From Geminicoccaceae bacterium (GTDB taxonomy: Bacteria > Pseudomonadota > Alphaproteobacteria > Geminicoccales > Geminicoccaceae), in assembly GCA_030824835.1 (NCBI GenBank), contig JAPJRA010000229.1:1-6399 (forward strand): 6,399 nt of DNA, read 5' to 3'. Under the pieces are notes generated by a model that saw nothing but the letters and a program-made list of their open reading frames with translations, had not been told where the DNA came from and did no database searches. The stretch's first letter is position 1. Each line of letters starts with the position of its first letter. Both the position numbers and the translations under genes were made by a program. This document shows, in pieces, positions 1 through 6,399 of the stretch.

Positions 1-900
1 TTCCTGGTCCGGGGCGGCCGTCATCCTGTGGTCGAGCAGGCGCTCGCCCGAAGCAGCCAGAGCTTCGTCGGCAACGATTGCGACCTGGGCAGCGACGGCG
101 CCCTTTGGCTGCTGACGGGCCCGAACATGGCGGGCAAGAGCACGTTCCTCCGGCAGAACGCGCTGATCACGATCATGGCGCAGATGGGCAGCTACGTGCC
201 GGCGGCGTCGGCGCGGATCGGGGTGGTCGATCGCCTGTTCTCACGCGTCGGGGCGGCCGACGACCTGGCCCGCGGGCGCTCGACCTTCATGGTCGAGATG
301 GTCGAGACGGCGGGCATCCTGAATCTCGCCGGGCGCCGGAGCCTGGTCATCCTGGACGAGATCGGCCGTGGCACGGCCACCTATGACGGCCTGTCGCTGG
401 CCTGGGCCGTGGTCGAGCATCTGCATGAGGTCAATCGCTGCCGGGGCTTGTTCGCGACGCATTTTCACGAGCTCACGGCCCTCGCCGCCAAGCTGCCGCG
501 CCTCGCCTGTCACACCATGCGGGTCAAGGAGTGGCGCAAGGAGGTGGTGTTCCTGCACGAGGTCGCACCCGGCACCGCCGACCGGTCCTACGGCATCCAC
601 GTGGCGCGGCTGGCCGGGCTGCCGGAACGGGTGCTGCGGCGCGCCACCACGGTGCTGCAGCGCCTGGAGGCAGGTGAGGCAGGCTCGGCGGCGAGCCGCC
701 TGGCCGAGGACCTGCCGCTGTTCGCGGCGATGCTGGCCAAGCCCGAGCCCCCCCAGAAGCCGGCGGAAGTGCCCGAGGCCCTGCGTCTGTTGGCCGAGGT
801 CGATCCCGACGAGCTCACCGCCCGTGCCGCCCTGGACTTGGTCTACCGGTTGAAGAAATGCCTTGTCGCGGATCAGGTGACAGAGCAGATGGAAGCTTGA
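1..900 (+). CDS. mutS: DNA mismatch repair protein MutS, C-terminal part (5' end outside window)
   Basis: MutS recognises mispaired or looped-out bases and uses ATP to recruit MutL and start strand-specific repair. The reading frame is open from base 1, beginning with the conserved stretch [12 protein letters not shown], so about 299 C-terminal residues are present of a protein usually near 850-900. The whole ABC-type ATPase domain is visible: Walker [10 protein letters not shown] (bases 118-144), the signature segment [14 protein letters not shown] (ending at base 300), Walker B LVILDE (343-360), the switch segment ATHFHEL (from 454) and the [12 protein letters not shown] helix-turn-helix/dimer region (from 589). 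The tail after it is a variable charged linker and short C-terminal helices, as is usual. All catalytic residues are intact, so the gene looks functional. It ends in TGA 23 bases before the preferred start of the EF-hand gene, with no terminator visible between. Identification is secure. Confidence 0.98.
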   Translation, partial: FLVRGGRHPVVEQALARSSQSFVGNDCDLGSDGALWLLTGPNMAGKSTFLRQNALITIMAQMGSYVPAASARIGVVDRLFSRVGAADDLARGRSTFMVEMVETAGILNLAGRRSLVILDEIGRGTATYDGLSLAWAVVEHLHEVNRCRGLFATHFHELTALAAKLPRLACHTMRVKEWRKEVVFLHEVAPGTADRSYGIHVARLAGLPERVLRRATTVLQRLEAGEAGSAASRLAEDLPLFAAMLAKPEPPQKPAEVPEALRLLAEVDPDELTARAALDLVYRLKKCLVADQVTEQMEA

Positions 901-907
901 ACCTGCC

Positions 908-913
908 AGAAGG
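908..913 (+). promoter_or_regulatory. Ribosome binding site deciding the TTG start of the EF-hand gene
   Basis: AGAAGG lies 10 bases before TTG at 924. This start places the hydrophobic signal peptide right at the N-terminus. The longer in-frame option, ATG at 858, lies inside mutS, has only a poorly placed purine run, and would put 22 unlikely residues before the signal peptide. Confidence 0.55.
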
Positions 914-923
914 TGTTGCCGTC

Positions 924-1451
924 TTGCGTCCTTCCCTGCCAACGCTCTGGCTTGCTGTCGCCATGGTCCTGTCCACGGCGCTGGCCTCCGGTGCCGTCGC
1001 CACGACGCCGGCGGACAAGTCGCTGGAGCGGTTCCTGCAGACCGGCGTGCCGCTGTGCATGAAAGCGCCGGCGGTCCAGTGCATCGACAAGGGCTTTGCC
1101 TTCGTCGACACCGACCATGACGGCAAGCTGTCGCTGGCCGAGGTGGAAGCGGTACAGGTACAGGTCGACCGCTGGACCCAGGCCAATGCCGGCCGCATCG
1201 CGGAAGGCGACCGGCAACGCCTGATCCTCGGACTGCTCGTGTTGCGGACGGTCGGGGCCAAGCAGCTGTTCACCGGCTACGACGCGAACCATGACGGCGC
1301 TCTCACCCAGCAGGAGCTGACGGCCGACATCCGCCTCGACAAGCGCACGCTGCCGGAGATCCTCAGCGACCCGTCGTCGGTCGACTGGAACTCCCTGGCG
1401 GCGCGGGCCGGCGATGCGGCGCCGCTGCTCAAAGGCCTGTTCGAGCTGTAG
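924..1451 (+). CDS. Secreted EF-hand calcium-binding protein, function unknown
   Basis: A 175-residue protein when read from TTG 924; an ATG at 858 would extend it to 197. The N-terminus ([25 protein letters not shown]) is a typical signal peptide, with likely cleavage after residue 26 near AVA/TT, so the mature protein should be periplasmic or secreted. Two canonical 12-residue EF-hand loops are present: [12 protein letters not shown] (residues 62-73, bases 1107-1142) and [12 protein letters not shown] (residues 120-131, bases 1281-1316). Both have acidic or Asn residues at positions 1, 3 and 5, Gly at 6, a hydrophobic residue at 8 and Glu at 12. The loops start 58 residues apart, further than the ~36 of a standard EF-hand pair, so a helix may be inserted. 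Two cysteines (residues 45 and 53) could form a disulfide. The gene lies between mutS and ftsH with short gaps on both sides, which suggests an operon. Calcium binding is inferred from the motif; no specific role can be assigned. Confidence 0.85.
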   Translation: MRPSLPTLWLAVAMVLSTALASGAVATTPADKSLERFLQTGVPLCMKAPAVQCIDKGFAFVDTDHDGKLSLAEVEAVQVQVDRWTQANAGRIAEGDRQRLILGLLVLRTVGAKQLFTGYDANHDGALTQQELTADIRLDKRTLPEILSDPSSVDWNSLAARAGDAAPLLKGLFEL

Positions 1452-1455
1452 GCCT

Positions 1456-3282
1456 GTGGAACGCAAGACCCAGCTTCATCTCTGGTACGCCTTCGTCGCC
1501 ATCACGCTGGTGCTGCTCGGCCAGAGCCTGTGGCGTACGGCCAGCGAGACCGAGACGATCCCCTACTCGCAGTTCCTGGAGTACGCACAGAAAGGTGCTG
1601 TCGACGATATTGTCGTGGGCGACCAGTTCGTGCGCGGGTCGTTCAAGGACCCGCAGGGTGGGAAGACCCAGTTCGTCACCACGCGGGTCGATCCTCGGGT
1701 CGCCGACGAGCTGGCCAAATTCGGCGTCCAGTTCACGGGCGTGGTCGAGAACACCGTGTTCCGCGACCTGCTATCGTGGATCGTGCCGATCCTGGTGTTC
1801 TTCGCGATCTGGGCGTTCGTGTTCCGCCGCTTCGCCGAGAAGCAAGGCTTCGGCGGGCTGATGTCGGTCGGGCGTTCCAAGGCCAAGATCTACGTCGAGA
1901 CCAAGACCAAGACGAGCTTCGCCGATGTGGCCGGCGTCGACGAGGCCAAGGCCGAGCTGGTCGAGATCGTCGACTTCCTGAAGAACCCCAAGCAGTACGG
2001 CTGGCTCGGGGCCCACATCCCGAAGGGCGTGCTGCTGATCGGCCCGCCCGGCACCGGCAAGACGATGCTGGCCAAGGCGGTGGCCGGCGAGGCCGGCGTG
2101 CCGTTCTTCTCGATCTCAGGCTCCGAGTTCATCGAGATGTTCGTGGGCGTCGGGGCGGCGCGCGTGCGTGACCTGTTCGAGCAGGCGCGCAAGGCGGCGC
2201 CGGCCATCATCTTCATCGACGAGCTGGACGCGCTCGGCCGCGCCCGGGGCGCCTTCCCCCAGATGGGCGGCAACGACGAGCGCGAGCAGACGCTGAACCA
2301 GCTCCTGACCGAGCTCGACGGCTTCGATCCGACGGAAGGCGTCGTGCTGCTGGGCGCCACCAACCGTCCCGAGATCCTCGACCCTGCGCTGCTGCGGGCG
2401 GGGCGCTTCGATCGCCAGGTGCTGGTCGACCGACCGGACAAGAAGGGCCGGGAGCAGATCCTGGCGGTGCACATCAAGAAGGTACGCGTCGCCGCCGATG
2501 TCGACCTCGAGCAGGTGGCGGCCCTGACGACGGGCTTCTCGGGCGCCGATCTCGCCAACGTCATCAACGAGGCCGCGCTGCTGGCCACGCGCCGACGGGC
2601 GGAGGCCGTGGCGTTGGCCGACTTCACCCAGGCGATCGAGCGCATCATCGCCGGGCTGGAAAAGCGCAACCGCATCTTGAATGCCAAAGAGCGGGAGATC
2701 GTGGCCTACCACGAGATGGGGCACGCCCTGGTCGGCCTGGCGCTGGGCACGGACGCGATCCACAAGGTGTCGATCATCCCGCGCGGTGTCGGCGCCCTCG
2801 GCTATACCATCCAGCGGCCGACCGAAGACCGGTTCCTGATGACCAGGGACGAGCTCGAGGACAAGATCAAGATCGTCCTCGCCGGTCGCGCGGCCGAGAA
2901 GCTGGTCTACGACCATTGGTCGACCGGTGCTGCTGACGATCTGGTCCGGGCCACCGACCTCGCCCGCTCGATCGTCGCCCGCTACGGGATGGACGACAAG
3001 CTGGGGTCGGTCGCCTACGACACGGAGCGCAGCCCTTTCCTGCAGCCGGCGCCGGGCCAGGCCTATCTCGAGCGCCACTTCAGCGAGGACACCGCCCGCG
3101 AGATCGACCTCGCCGTGCGGCGGATCATCGACGAGGCTTTCGCTGCCACCATGGACCTGCTGGCCAGCAACCGCGCCATTCTGGAGCGCTGTGCCCGCGA
3201 GCTGCTCAAGGTCGAGACCTTCGACGAGGCGACGCTGAAGCGGCTGACCACCGACCTGCAGCGGCCAGCTGCGGCGGCCTAG
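1456..3282 (+). CDS. ftsH: ATP-dependent membrane zinc metalloprotease FtsH (likely accessory paralog)
   Basis: FtsH is a hexameric inner-membrane AAA+ protease that unfolds and degrades damaged membrane proteins and some regulators in the cytosol. Read from GTG 1456 it has 608 residues, a normal length. In order: TM1 (about 7-26), a periplasmic FtsH_ext domain containing [14 protein letters not shown]2 (about 107-124), Walker A GPPGTGKT (196-203), pore loop FVGVG (229-233), Walker B IIFIDE (251-256), a second region of homology with arginine fingers in GRFDR (R317, R320), and the peptidase domain with HEMGH (419-423; bases 2710-2724). The third zinc ligand is probably Asp495 in [10 protein letters not shown]. 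The Met inside HEMGH differs from the common HEAGH but keeps every catalytic residue. The start was chosen because it yields [11 protein letters not shown] directly before TM1 and lies 4 bases after the EF-hand stop; ATG 1414 would add 14 residues overlapping that gene. The Shine-Dalgarno is weak, so coupled translation is likely. The position next to mutS suggests a second copy. Confidence 0.95.
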   Translation: MERKTQLHLWYAFVAITLVLLGQSLWRTASETETIPYSQFLEYAQKGAVDDIVVGDQFVRGSFKDPQGGKTQFVTTRVDPRVADELAKFGVQFTGVVENTVFRDLLSWIVPILVFFAIWAFVFRRFAEKQGFGGLMSVGRSKAKIYVETKTKTSFADVAGVDEAKAELVEIVDFLKNPKQYGWLGAHIPKGVLLIGPPGTGKTMLAKAVAGEAGVPFFSISGSEFIEMFVGVGAARVRDLFEQARKAAPAIIFIDELDALGRARGAFPQMGGNDEREQTLNQLLTELDGFDPTEGVVLLGATNRPEILDPALLRAGRFDRQVLVDRPDKKGREQILAVHIKKVRVAADVDLEQVAALTTGFSGADLANVINEAALLATRRRAEAVALADFTQAIERIIAGLEKRNRILNAKEREIVAYHEMGHALVGLALGTDAIHKVSIIPRGVGALGYTIQRPTEDRFLMTRDELEDKIKIVLAGRAAEKLVYDHWSTGAADDLVRATDLARSIVARYGMDDKLGSVAYDTERSPFLQPAPGQAYLERHFSEDTAREIDLAVRRIIDEAFAATMDLLASNRAILERCARELLKVETFDEATLKRLTTDLQRPAAAA

Positions 3283-3283
3283 C

Positions 3284-3841
3284 TCAGGCGCGCAGTCGCC
3301 CGGTCCAGGCGACCAGGGCTTCGAGCTGTGCCTTGATCAGCTCGGTGGTGGGCCCGTCGGTGAGATTGCCATCGGCATCGAACTTCGATGCCACCTGACC
3401 GATCATCAGCTCCGGCTTGTTGAGCACGCGCGAATCGAGAAACACGAAGCACTGGCGCAGGTGATACTGCATGCGCGCGGTGCCGAGCAGGCCGGGAGAA
3501 GCGCCCATGATCGCCACCGGCTTGTCGGCGAACGGCTGGTCGGGCGCGCGCGAGGCCCAGTCGATGGCGTTCTTCAGTACACCCGGAACCGAGAAATTGT
3601 ACTCTGGGCTAGCGATCAGCAGGGCGTCCGCGGCACGGATGGCTTCACGCAGCGCGGTGACGACAGGCGGGAAGCCGGTCTCGAGCCGTACGTCGTCGTC
3701 GTAGGCCGGTATCTCGCGCAGCCGATCGAAGATTTCGAGAGTAACCTGGTCGGGGACGAGACGGCTCGCTGCATGTAGCACCATGGTATTGAACGAGGCA
3801 CGCCTGAGGCTCCCCGAGATGCCGAGAATCTTTACCGTCAA
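3284..3841 (-). CDS. NADPH-dependent FMN reductase / quinone (chromate, azo-dye type) reductase
   Basis: A 185-residue cytosolic flavoprotein of the NADPH-dependent FMN reductase family (flavodoxin-like fold; relatives include ChrR/YieF and NAD(P)H:quinone reductases). Members move electrons from NAD(P)H through bound FMN to quinones, chromate or azo compounds. Visible motifs are the FMN-phosphate loop GISGSLRRASFN (residues 7-18), the flavin-contacting segment SPEYNFSVPGVLKNAIDW (78-95), and GASPGLLGTARMQYHLRQ (113-130), which in this family lines the active site and dimer face. Length is normal for the family and the fold is complete. The start is TTG at 3841, supported by a strong GGAAGGG seven bases upstream and by MTVKILGISGS, where the first beta strand should begin. 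It is transcribed divergently from the transporter gene and ends one base from the ftsH stop. The physiological substrate cannot be read from the sequence; two-electron quinone reduction for redox protection is a reasonable guess. Confidence 0.92.
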   Translation of the reverse strand: MTVKILGISGSLRRASFNTMVLHAASRLVPDQVTLEIFDRLREIPAYDDDVRLETGFPPVVTALREAIRAADALLIASPEYNFSVPGVLKNAIDWASRAPDQPFADKPVAIMGASPGLLGTARMQYHLRQCFVFLDSRVLNKPELMIGQVASKFDADGNLTDGPTTELIKAQLEALVAWTGRLRA

Positions 3842-3848
3842 GTGCGTT

Positions 3849-3855
3849 CCCTTCC
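3849..3855 (-). promoter_or_regulatory. Strong ribosome binding site for the FMN reductase
   Basis: The reverse strand reads GGAAGGG followed by a seven-base spacer and TTG. This is the best Shine-Dalgarno match in the window together with that of the transporter, and it supports the non-ATG start. Confidence 0.7.
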
Positions 3856-3890
3856 GTCGGCAGGTTCGACCGTATCGACCCGGTGGTGCC

Positions 3891-3932
3891 CAATGCAGCC
3901 CGACATGTCACGTATCATCGACGCAATGCAGC
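3891..3932. repeat. Nine-base direct repeat in the divergent intergenic region
   Basis: CAATGCAGC occurs at 3891-3899 and again at 3924-3932, 33 bases apart start to start, close to three helical turns. Each copy is preceded by CGTATC (3871-3876 and 3911-3916), but the distance between the two elements differs (20 versus 13 bases). The copies flank the TATCAT hexamer. This could be a pair of operator half-sites or chance. Confidence 0.35.
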
Positions 3933-4025
3933 ACTGCCGTCGCAATCCCGCGGGCAGGCCGGATCGCAACGGCACTTCACTCGTTATGCACTCGTCCGGC
4001 TCCCGAGCGGTGGGCGCTGCCAGAG

Positions 4026-4031
4026 AGGTGA
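4026..4031 (+). promoter_or_regulatory. Ribosome binding site supporting the TTG start of the transporter
   Basis: AGGTGA, within the longer purine-rich AGAGAGGTGA, lies seven bases before TTG at 4039. No comparable site precedes the other in-frame candidates: GTG at 3883, ATG at 4105 and ATG at 4147. Confidence 0.65.
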
Positions 4032-4038
4032 CTTCCCG

Positions 4039-5949
4039 TTGAGCACGCGCCCGCGAGACGGCAGCAATGCCCGGAACACCGTGGCCATCTCGAATGGCAC
4101 ACCCATGCCAGCTCCGTCGACCGACGCTGTTGCCGTCGGCAACACGATGTCGCCGACGGCAACGATCCTGCTCACGGTGGCCATCGTCGCCGCGCTTTAC
4201 CTCGGGCAGGACGTCCTCATCCCGTTGGCCTTGGCCATCCTGCTGAGCTTCGCCCTGGGGCCTCCGGTCACCTGGCTCTATCGCCGCGGCCTGCCCCGCG
4301 TGCCGGCGGTGCTGGCCGTGATGATGGTCGTGACCTTTCTCCTGGGTGGTTTCACGGCCCTGGTCGCCAGCCAGCTCACCCATCTGGCCCAGCAGCTCCC
4401 CACCTACGAGATGAACCTGCGGGCCAAGGTCAAGGAAATTGCGGAGGCGGCGCCCAGCGGCGGCATGTTCAATCGCGCGGCTGATCTCGTGCGGGACGTG
4501 AACCGCGAGATCGACAAGATCACCACTTCTGGTGACCGGCCCCAAAGCCAGGACTTGGCTGTGCCGGAAAAGGAGCGGCCGCCAATCCCGGTGGAGATCC
4601 ACGACCCGCCGGAGAAGCCGCTGGCGGCACTCGCGACATTTGCCGGCCCATTGGTGCAGCCCATCGCCACCGCCGGCATCGTGCTCGTGTTCATCATCTT
4701 CGTGCTGCTGCAGCGCGAGGATCTGCGCGACCGCATGATCCGGCTGTTCGGCATGAACGACGTTCACCGCGCCACCGCGGCGATCAGCGATGCCGCCAAG
4801 CGGATCGGCCGCTACCTGCTGATGCAGCTGGTGGTCAATCTGCTCTACGGCATCCCGGTGGGCATCGGCCTCTACCTGATCGGCGTGCCCAACGCGCTGC
4901 TGTGGGGCCTGCTCGCGACTGTGCTGCGCTTCGTGCCCTATCTCGGCCCCATTCTCGCTGCCGTCGCGCCGATCGCGCTGTCGCTGGCGGTGGATCCGAG
5001 CTGGACGACGCCGCTCCTGACGATCGCGTTGTTCGTCGTGCTTGAGCTGTTCACCAACAACGTGCTGGAGCCTTGGCTCTATGGGGCCAGCACCGGCCTG
5101 TCGCCGCTGGCATTGATCGTCGCCGCCGTGTTCTGGACCACCTTGTGGGGGCCTGTCGGCCTGCTGCTGGCGACACCGCTGACGGTCTGCCTCGTCGTCC
5201 TCGGTCGGCACGTGCCGCAACTGCATCTGTTCGAGGTGCTGCTCGGCGACACGCCGGTGCTCGAGCCGGACGTCAAATTCTACCAGCGACTTCTGGCCAG
5301 CGATCCCCACGACGCCGAAGAACTGGCCGACGACATGCTGGACGAGCGGCCGTTGGCCGAGGTCTTCGGCCAGGTCGTCCTGCCGGCGCTGATCTCGGCC
5401 GAGCAGGATCGGCAACGTGGTGTGCTTCTGCCCGTCCGCTCGCGCGAGATCGCCGGCTGGGTGATCGAAATCGTCGACGGCCTTGCCGAGGCGGCGAACG
5501 AGGTCGCTCCGCCAGCGGCCGTCGAGCAGCACAACTCGCTGCGTGTGCTCTGTGTCGGCGCACGTGGCGTGCCCGATGTGGCCGCGGCCTCCATGGTGGC
5601 GCATCTGCTCCGGCGAAGCGGTGTGGCGGCGGAGGTGAGCGATGCCAGCACGATTCTGCGGGCGCCTGGCCAGATTGGGGGGTTCGATGCCGTATGCCTC
5701 TCCTACCTGGACGCCGAGGCCCAGCGACAGGCGCGGAGGCTGGTGAGCCGACTGCGGGCACGCCAGACCGAGGAGGTCATGATCTGCCTCGGCCTGTGGG
5801 GCTTGGCTCCCGACGCTATCGATACCGCCCGCGACGCCACCCACGCCGACATCGTCGTGACCACGCTCGGTCAGGCGGTGAAGAAGCTGACCGAGCTCGG
5901 GCGGACGAAGGATGCGGCGGCGGCGACTGTCAGGCGCCAATCGCCTTGA
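4039..5949 (+). CDS. AI-2E/PerM-family transporter with a C-terminal B12-binding-like cytosolic module
   Basis: A 636-residue inner-membrane protein when read from TTG 4039. Residues about 40-390 form the AI-2E family transporter domain (relatives TqsA and PerM, some acting as autoinducer-2 exporters or sodium/proton antiporters). There are hydrophobic segments near 41-74, 89-111, 201-224, 259-283, 285-318, 323-340 and 350-389. The family-typical signatures are [32 protein letters not shown] and [30 protein letters not shown]. Residues 112-200 form the expected soluble loop, here with a Pro/charge-rich insert. The remaining ~240 residues are cytosolic: a helical part (about 406-488, with [16 protein letters not shown]) and an alpha/beta domain (about 500-620) beginning [11 protein letters not shown]. 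Relatives of this long form occur in alphaproteobacteria as far as I recall, but the tail's function is unknown to me. Substrate cannot be inferred. The 3' end overlaps pntB by 20 bases. If translation began at ATG 4147 the protein would lose 36 polar N-terminal residues but no membrane segment. Confidence 0.88.
   Translation: MSTRPRDGSNARNTVAISNGTPMPAPSTDAVAVGNTMSPTATILLTVAIVAALYLGQDVLIPLALAILLSFALGPPVTWLYRRGLPRVPAVLAVMMVVTFLLGGFTALVASQLTHLAQQLPTYEMNLRAKVKEIAEAAPSGGMFNRAADLVRDVNREIDKITTSGDRPQSQDLAVPEKERPPIPVEIHDPPEKPLAALATFAGPLVQPIATAGIVLVFIIFVLLQREDLRDRMIRLFGMNDVHRATAAISDAAKRIGRYLLMQLVVNLLYGIPVGIGLYLIGVPNALLWGLLATVLRFVPYLGPILAAVAPIALSLAVDPSWTTPLLTIALFVVLELFTNNVLEPWLYGASTGLSPLALIVAAVFWTTLWGPVGLLLATPLTVCLVVLGRHVPQLHLFEVLLGDTPVLEPDVKFYQRLLASDPHDAEELADDMLDERPLAEVFGQVVLPALISAEQDRQRGVLLPVRSREIAGWVIEIVDGLAEAANEVAPPAAVEQHNSLRVLCVGARGVPDVAAASMVAHLLRRSGVAAEVSDASTILRAPGQIGGFDAVCLSYLDAEAQRQARRLVSRLRARQTEEVMICLGLWGLAPDAIDTARDATHADIVVTTLGQAVKKLTELGRTKDAAAATVRRQSP
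4129..4163. repeat. Perfect 12-bp inverted repeat (potential hairpin) near the transporter start
   Basis: GTTGCCGTCGGC (4129-4140) is followed after 11 bases by its exact reverse complement GCCGACGGCAAC (4152-4163). A T-G wobble would add a thirteenth pair. The 11-base loop contains an in-frame ATG at 4147. The left arm can alternatively fold on itself as GTTGCC-GTC-GGCAAC (4129-4143). No T-run follows, so it is not a classical intrinsic terminator. It lies inside the coding frame if the TTG 4039 start is right. Confidence 0.8.
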
Positions 5950-6399
5950 CGATCTCCTCGGTCATTTTCTTGGCGTCGCCGAAGAGCATCATGGTGCGGT
6001 CCATGTAGAACAGCGGGTTGTCGATGCCGGCATAGCCCGGGGCCGTGGAGCGCTTGATGAAGAACACGGCCTTGGCCTTGTCGACATCGAGCACCGGCAT
6101 GCCGAAGATCGGCGAGCTGCTGTCGGTCTTGGCGGAGGGGTTGGTAATGTCGTTGGCACCAATCACGTAGGCCACGTCGGCTTGCTGGAAGGCGCTGTTG
6201 ATGTCCTCCATCTCGTGAACGACGTCGTAGGGGATGTTGGCCTCTGCCAGCAGCACGTTCATGTGCCCGGGCATCCGGCCCGCCACGGGATGGATCGCGA
6301 ACTGGACGTCGACACCCTTCTTGCTCAGCACCTCGTACAGCTCACGCACCGCGTGCTGCGCCTGCGACACCGCCATGCCGTAGCCGGGGACGATGATCA
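5930..6399 (-). CDS. pntB: NAD(P)(+) transhydrogenase subunit beta, C-terminal NADP(H)-binding domain III (5' end outside window)
   Basis: PntB is the membrane and NADP(H)-binding subunit of the proton-translocating transhydrogenase, which uses the proton gradient to reduce NADP+ with NADH. The visible part, about 156 residues, is essentially the whole of domain III. Its hallmarks are [17 protein letters not shown] (the NADP-binding Rossmann turn, continuing past the ATG codon at 6376 to the window edge), [38 protein letters not shown] followed by FGMPVLDV, and [16 protein letters not shown] followed by [10 protein letters not shown]. All are intact. The frame is open to base 6399, so the true start lies to the right, and the ATG at 6376 is internal. 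The pntA subunit gene(s) would be expected further right, upstream of pntB. The stop lies inside the 3' end of the convergent transporter gene. Identification is secure. Confidence 0.97.
   Translation of the reverse strand, partial: IIVPGYGMAVSQAQHAVRELYEVLSKKGVDVQFAIHPVAGRMPGHMNVLLAEANIPYDVVHEMEDINSAFQQADVAYVIGANDITNPSAKTDSSSPIFGMPVLDVDKAKAVFFIKRSTAPGYAGIDNPLFYMDRTMMLFGDAKKMTEEIVKAIGA

Larger units (their letters stand above)
3842..4038. promoter_or_regulatory. Divergent intergenic region, presumed promoters of both flanking genes
   Basis: These 197 bases separate two divergently transcribed genes, so at least two promoters should lie here unless transcription enters from further away. A TATCAT hexamer on the + strand at 3913-3918 matches the -10 consensus at five of six positions, but no good -35 element sits 16-18 bases upstream of it. 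On the - strand GATGAT is a weak -10 candidate. High GC and relaxed alphaproteobacterial promoters make precise assignment impossible. Third-position GC of the small open frame running through it is about 71 percent, which looks low for a gene in DNA this GC-rich, in keeping with non-coding DNA. Confidence 0.45.

Noticed and set aside
858..923. Extended N-terminus of the EF-hand protein from ATG 858
   Set aside because: It would overlap mutS, lacks a spaced Shine-Dalgarno, and would bury the signal peptide behind 22 polar residues.
241..942. 233-codon antisense frame within mutS
   Set aside because: Shadow of the MutS ATPase domain; the sense frame carries all catalytic motifs.
1151..1165. 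Tandem GGTACA GGTACA in the EF-hand gene
   Set aside because: Only two copies, encoding an ordinary VQVQV stretch; no sign of an expandable repeat or site.
2116..3078. 320-codon antisense frame within ftsH
   Set aside because: Opposes conserved FtsH motifs, has low-complexity R/H/Q/D-rich composition and no recognisable domain.
4129..4163. Intrinsic transcription terminator or attenuator
   Set aside because: The stem is strong but no T-run follows it and it lies in coding sequence, so it is reported as an inverted repeat only.
3838..5940. 700-codon open frame on the - strand, antisense to the transporter
   Set aside because: It mirrors the transporter gene in another frame. Its translation is loaded with His, Gln, Arg and Asp with no hydrophobic core or family motif, typical of an antisense shadow in GC-rich DNA. 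The + strand frame has clear transporter signatures.
5073..6008. 311-codon + strand frame overlapping the transporter 3' end and pntB
   Set aside because: Arg/Ala/Gly-rich out-of-frame translation of the transporter's tail, with no motif and no ribosome binding site.
6374..6376. ATG at 6376 as the start of a short 148-residue gene
   Set aside because: It is the Met in the conserved [10 protein letters not shown] motif of PntB; the frame continues upstream with IIVPGYG to the window edge.

Overview
This GC-rich window (roughly two-thirds G+C by eye) looks like chromosomal DNA of an alphaproteobacterium. The MutS wording ([22 protein letters not shown]), the PntB wording ([22 protein letters not shown]) and the frequent TTG/GTG starts all fit that group. 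I cannot name a genus from the sequence alone. There are six protein genes, two of them cut by the window edges, and no RNA genes, insertion sequences or CRISPR arrays that I can see.

Left part (1-3282, + strand): a probable three-gene run. It begins with the 3' third of mutS (mismatch repair ATPase). A short secreted protein with two EF-hand calcium loops follows, then an ftsH-type membrane AAA+ zinc metalloprotease. The spacings are 23 and 4 bases, so co-transcription is plausible, although the three functions have no obvious common pathway. The FtsH carries HEMGH instead of the usual HEAGH at its zinc site and sits next to mutS, which suggests an accessory paralog rather than the housekeeping copy.

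Middle (3284-4038): a flavodoxin-fold NAD(P)H:FMN/quinone reductase on the - strand, ending one base from the ftsH stop. It is divergent from the next gene across a 197-base intergenic region. That region holds a direct repeat of nine bases spaced 33 bases apart and is the most likely place for promoters in the window.

Right part (4039-6399): an AI-2E/PerM-family membrane transporter on the + strand. Its cytosolic C-terminal extension of about 240 residues resembles a cobalamin-binding module (helical cap plus Rossmann-like domain) that lacks the B12 ligand motif. Its early coding region contains a perfect 12-bp inverted repeat with an alternative ATG in the loop. The gene converges on, and overlaps by 20 bases, the 3' end of pntB (proton-translocating transhydrogenase beta subunit, - strand), which runs off the right edge.

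The window is mostly recognisable families. The most unusual parts are the transporter's C-terminal module, the start-proximal hairpin, and the secreted EF-hand protein between mutS and ftsH.
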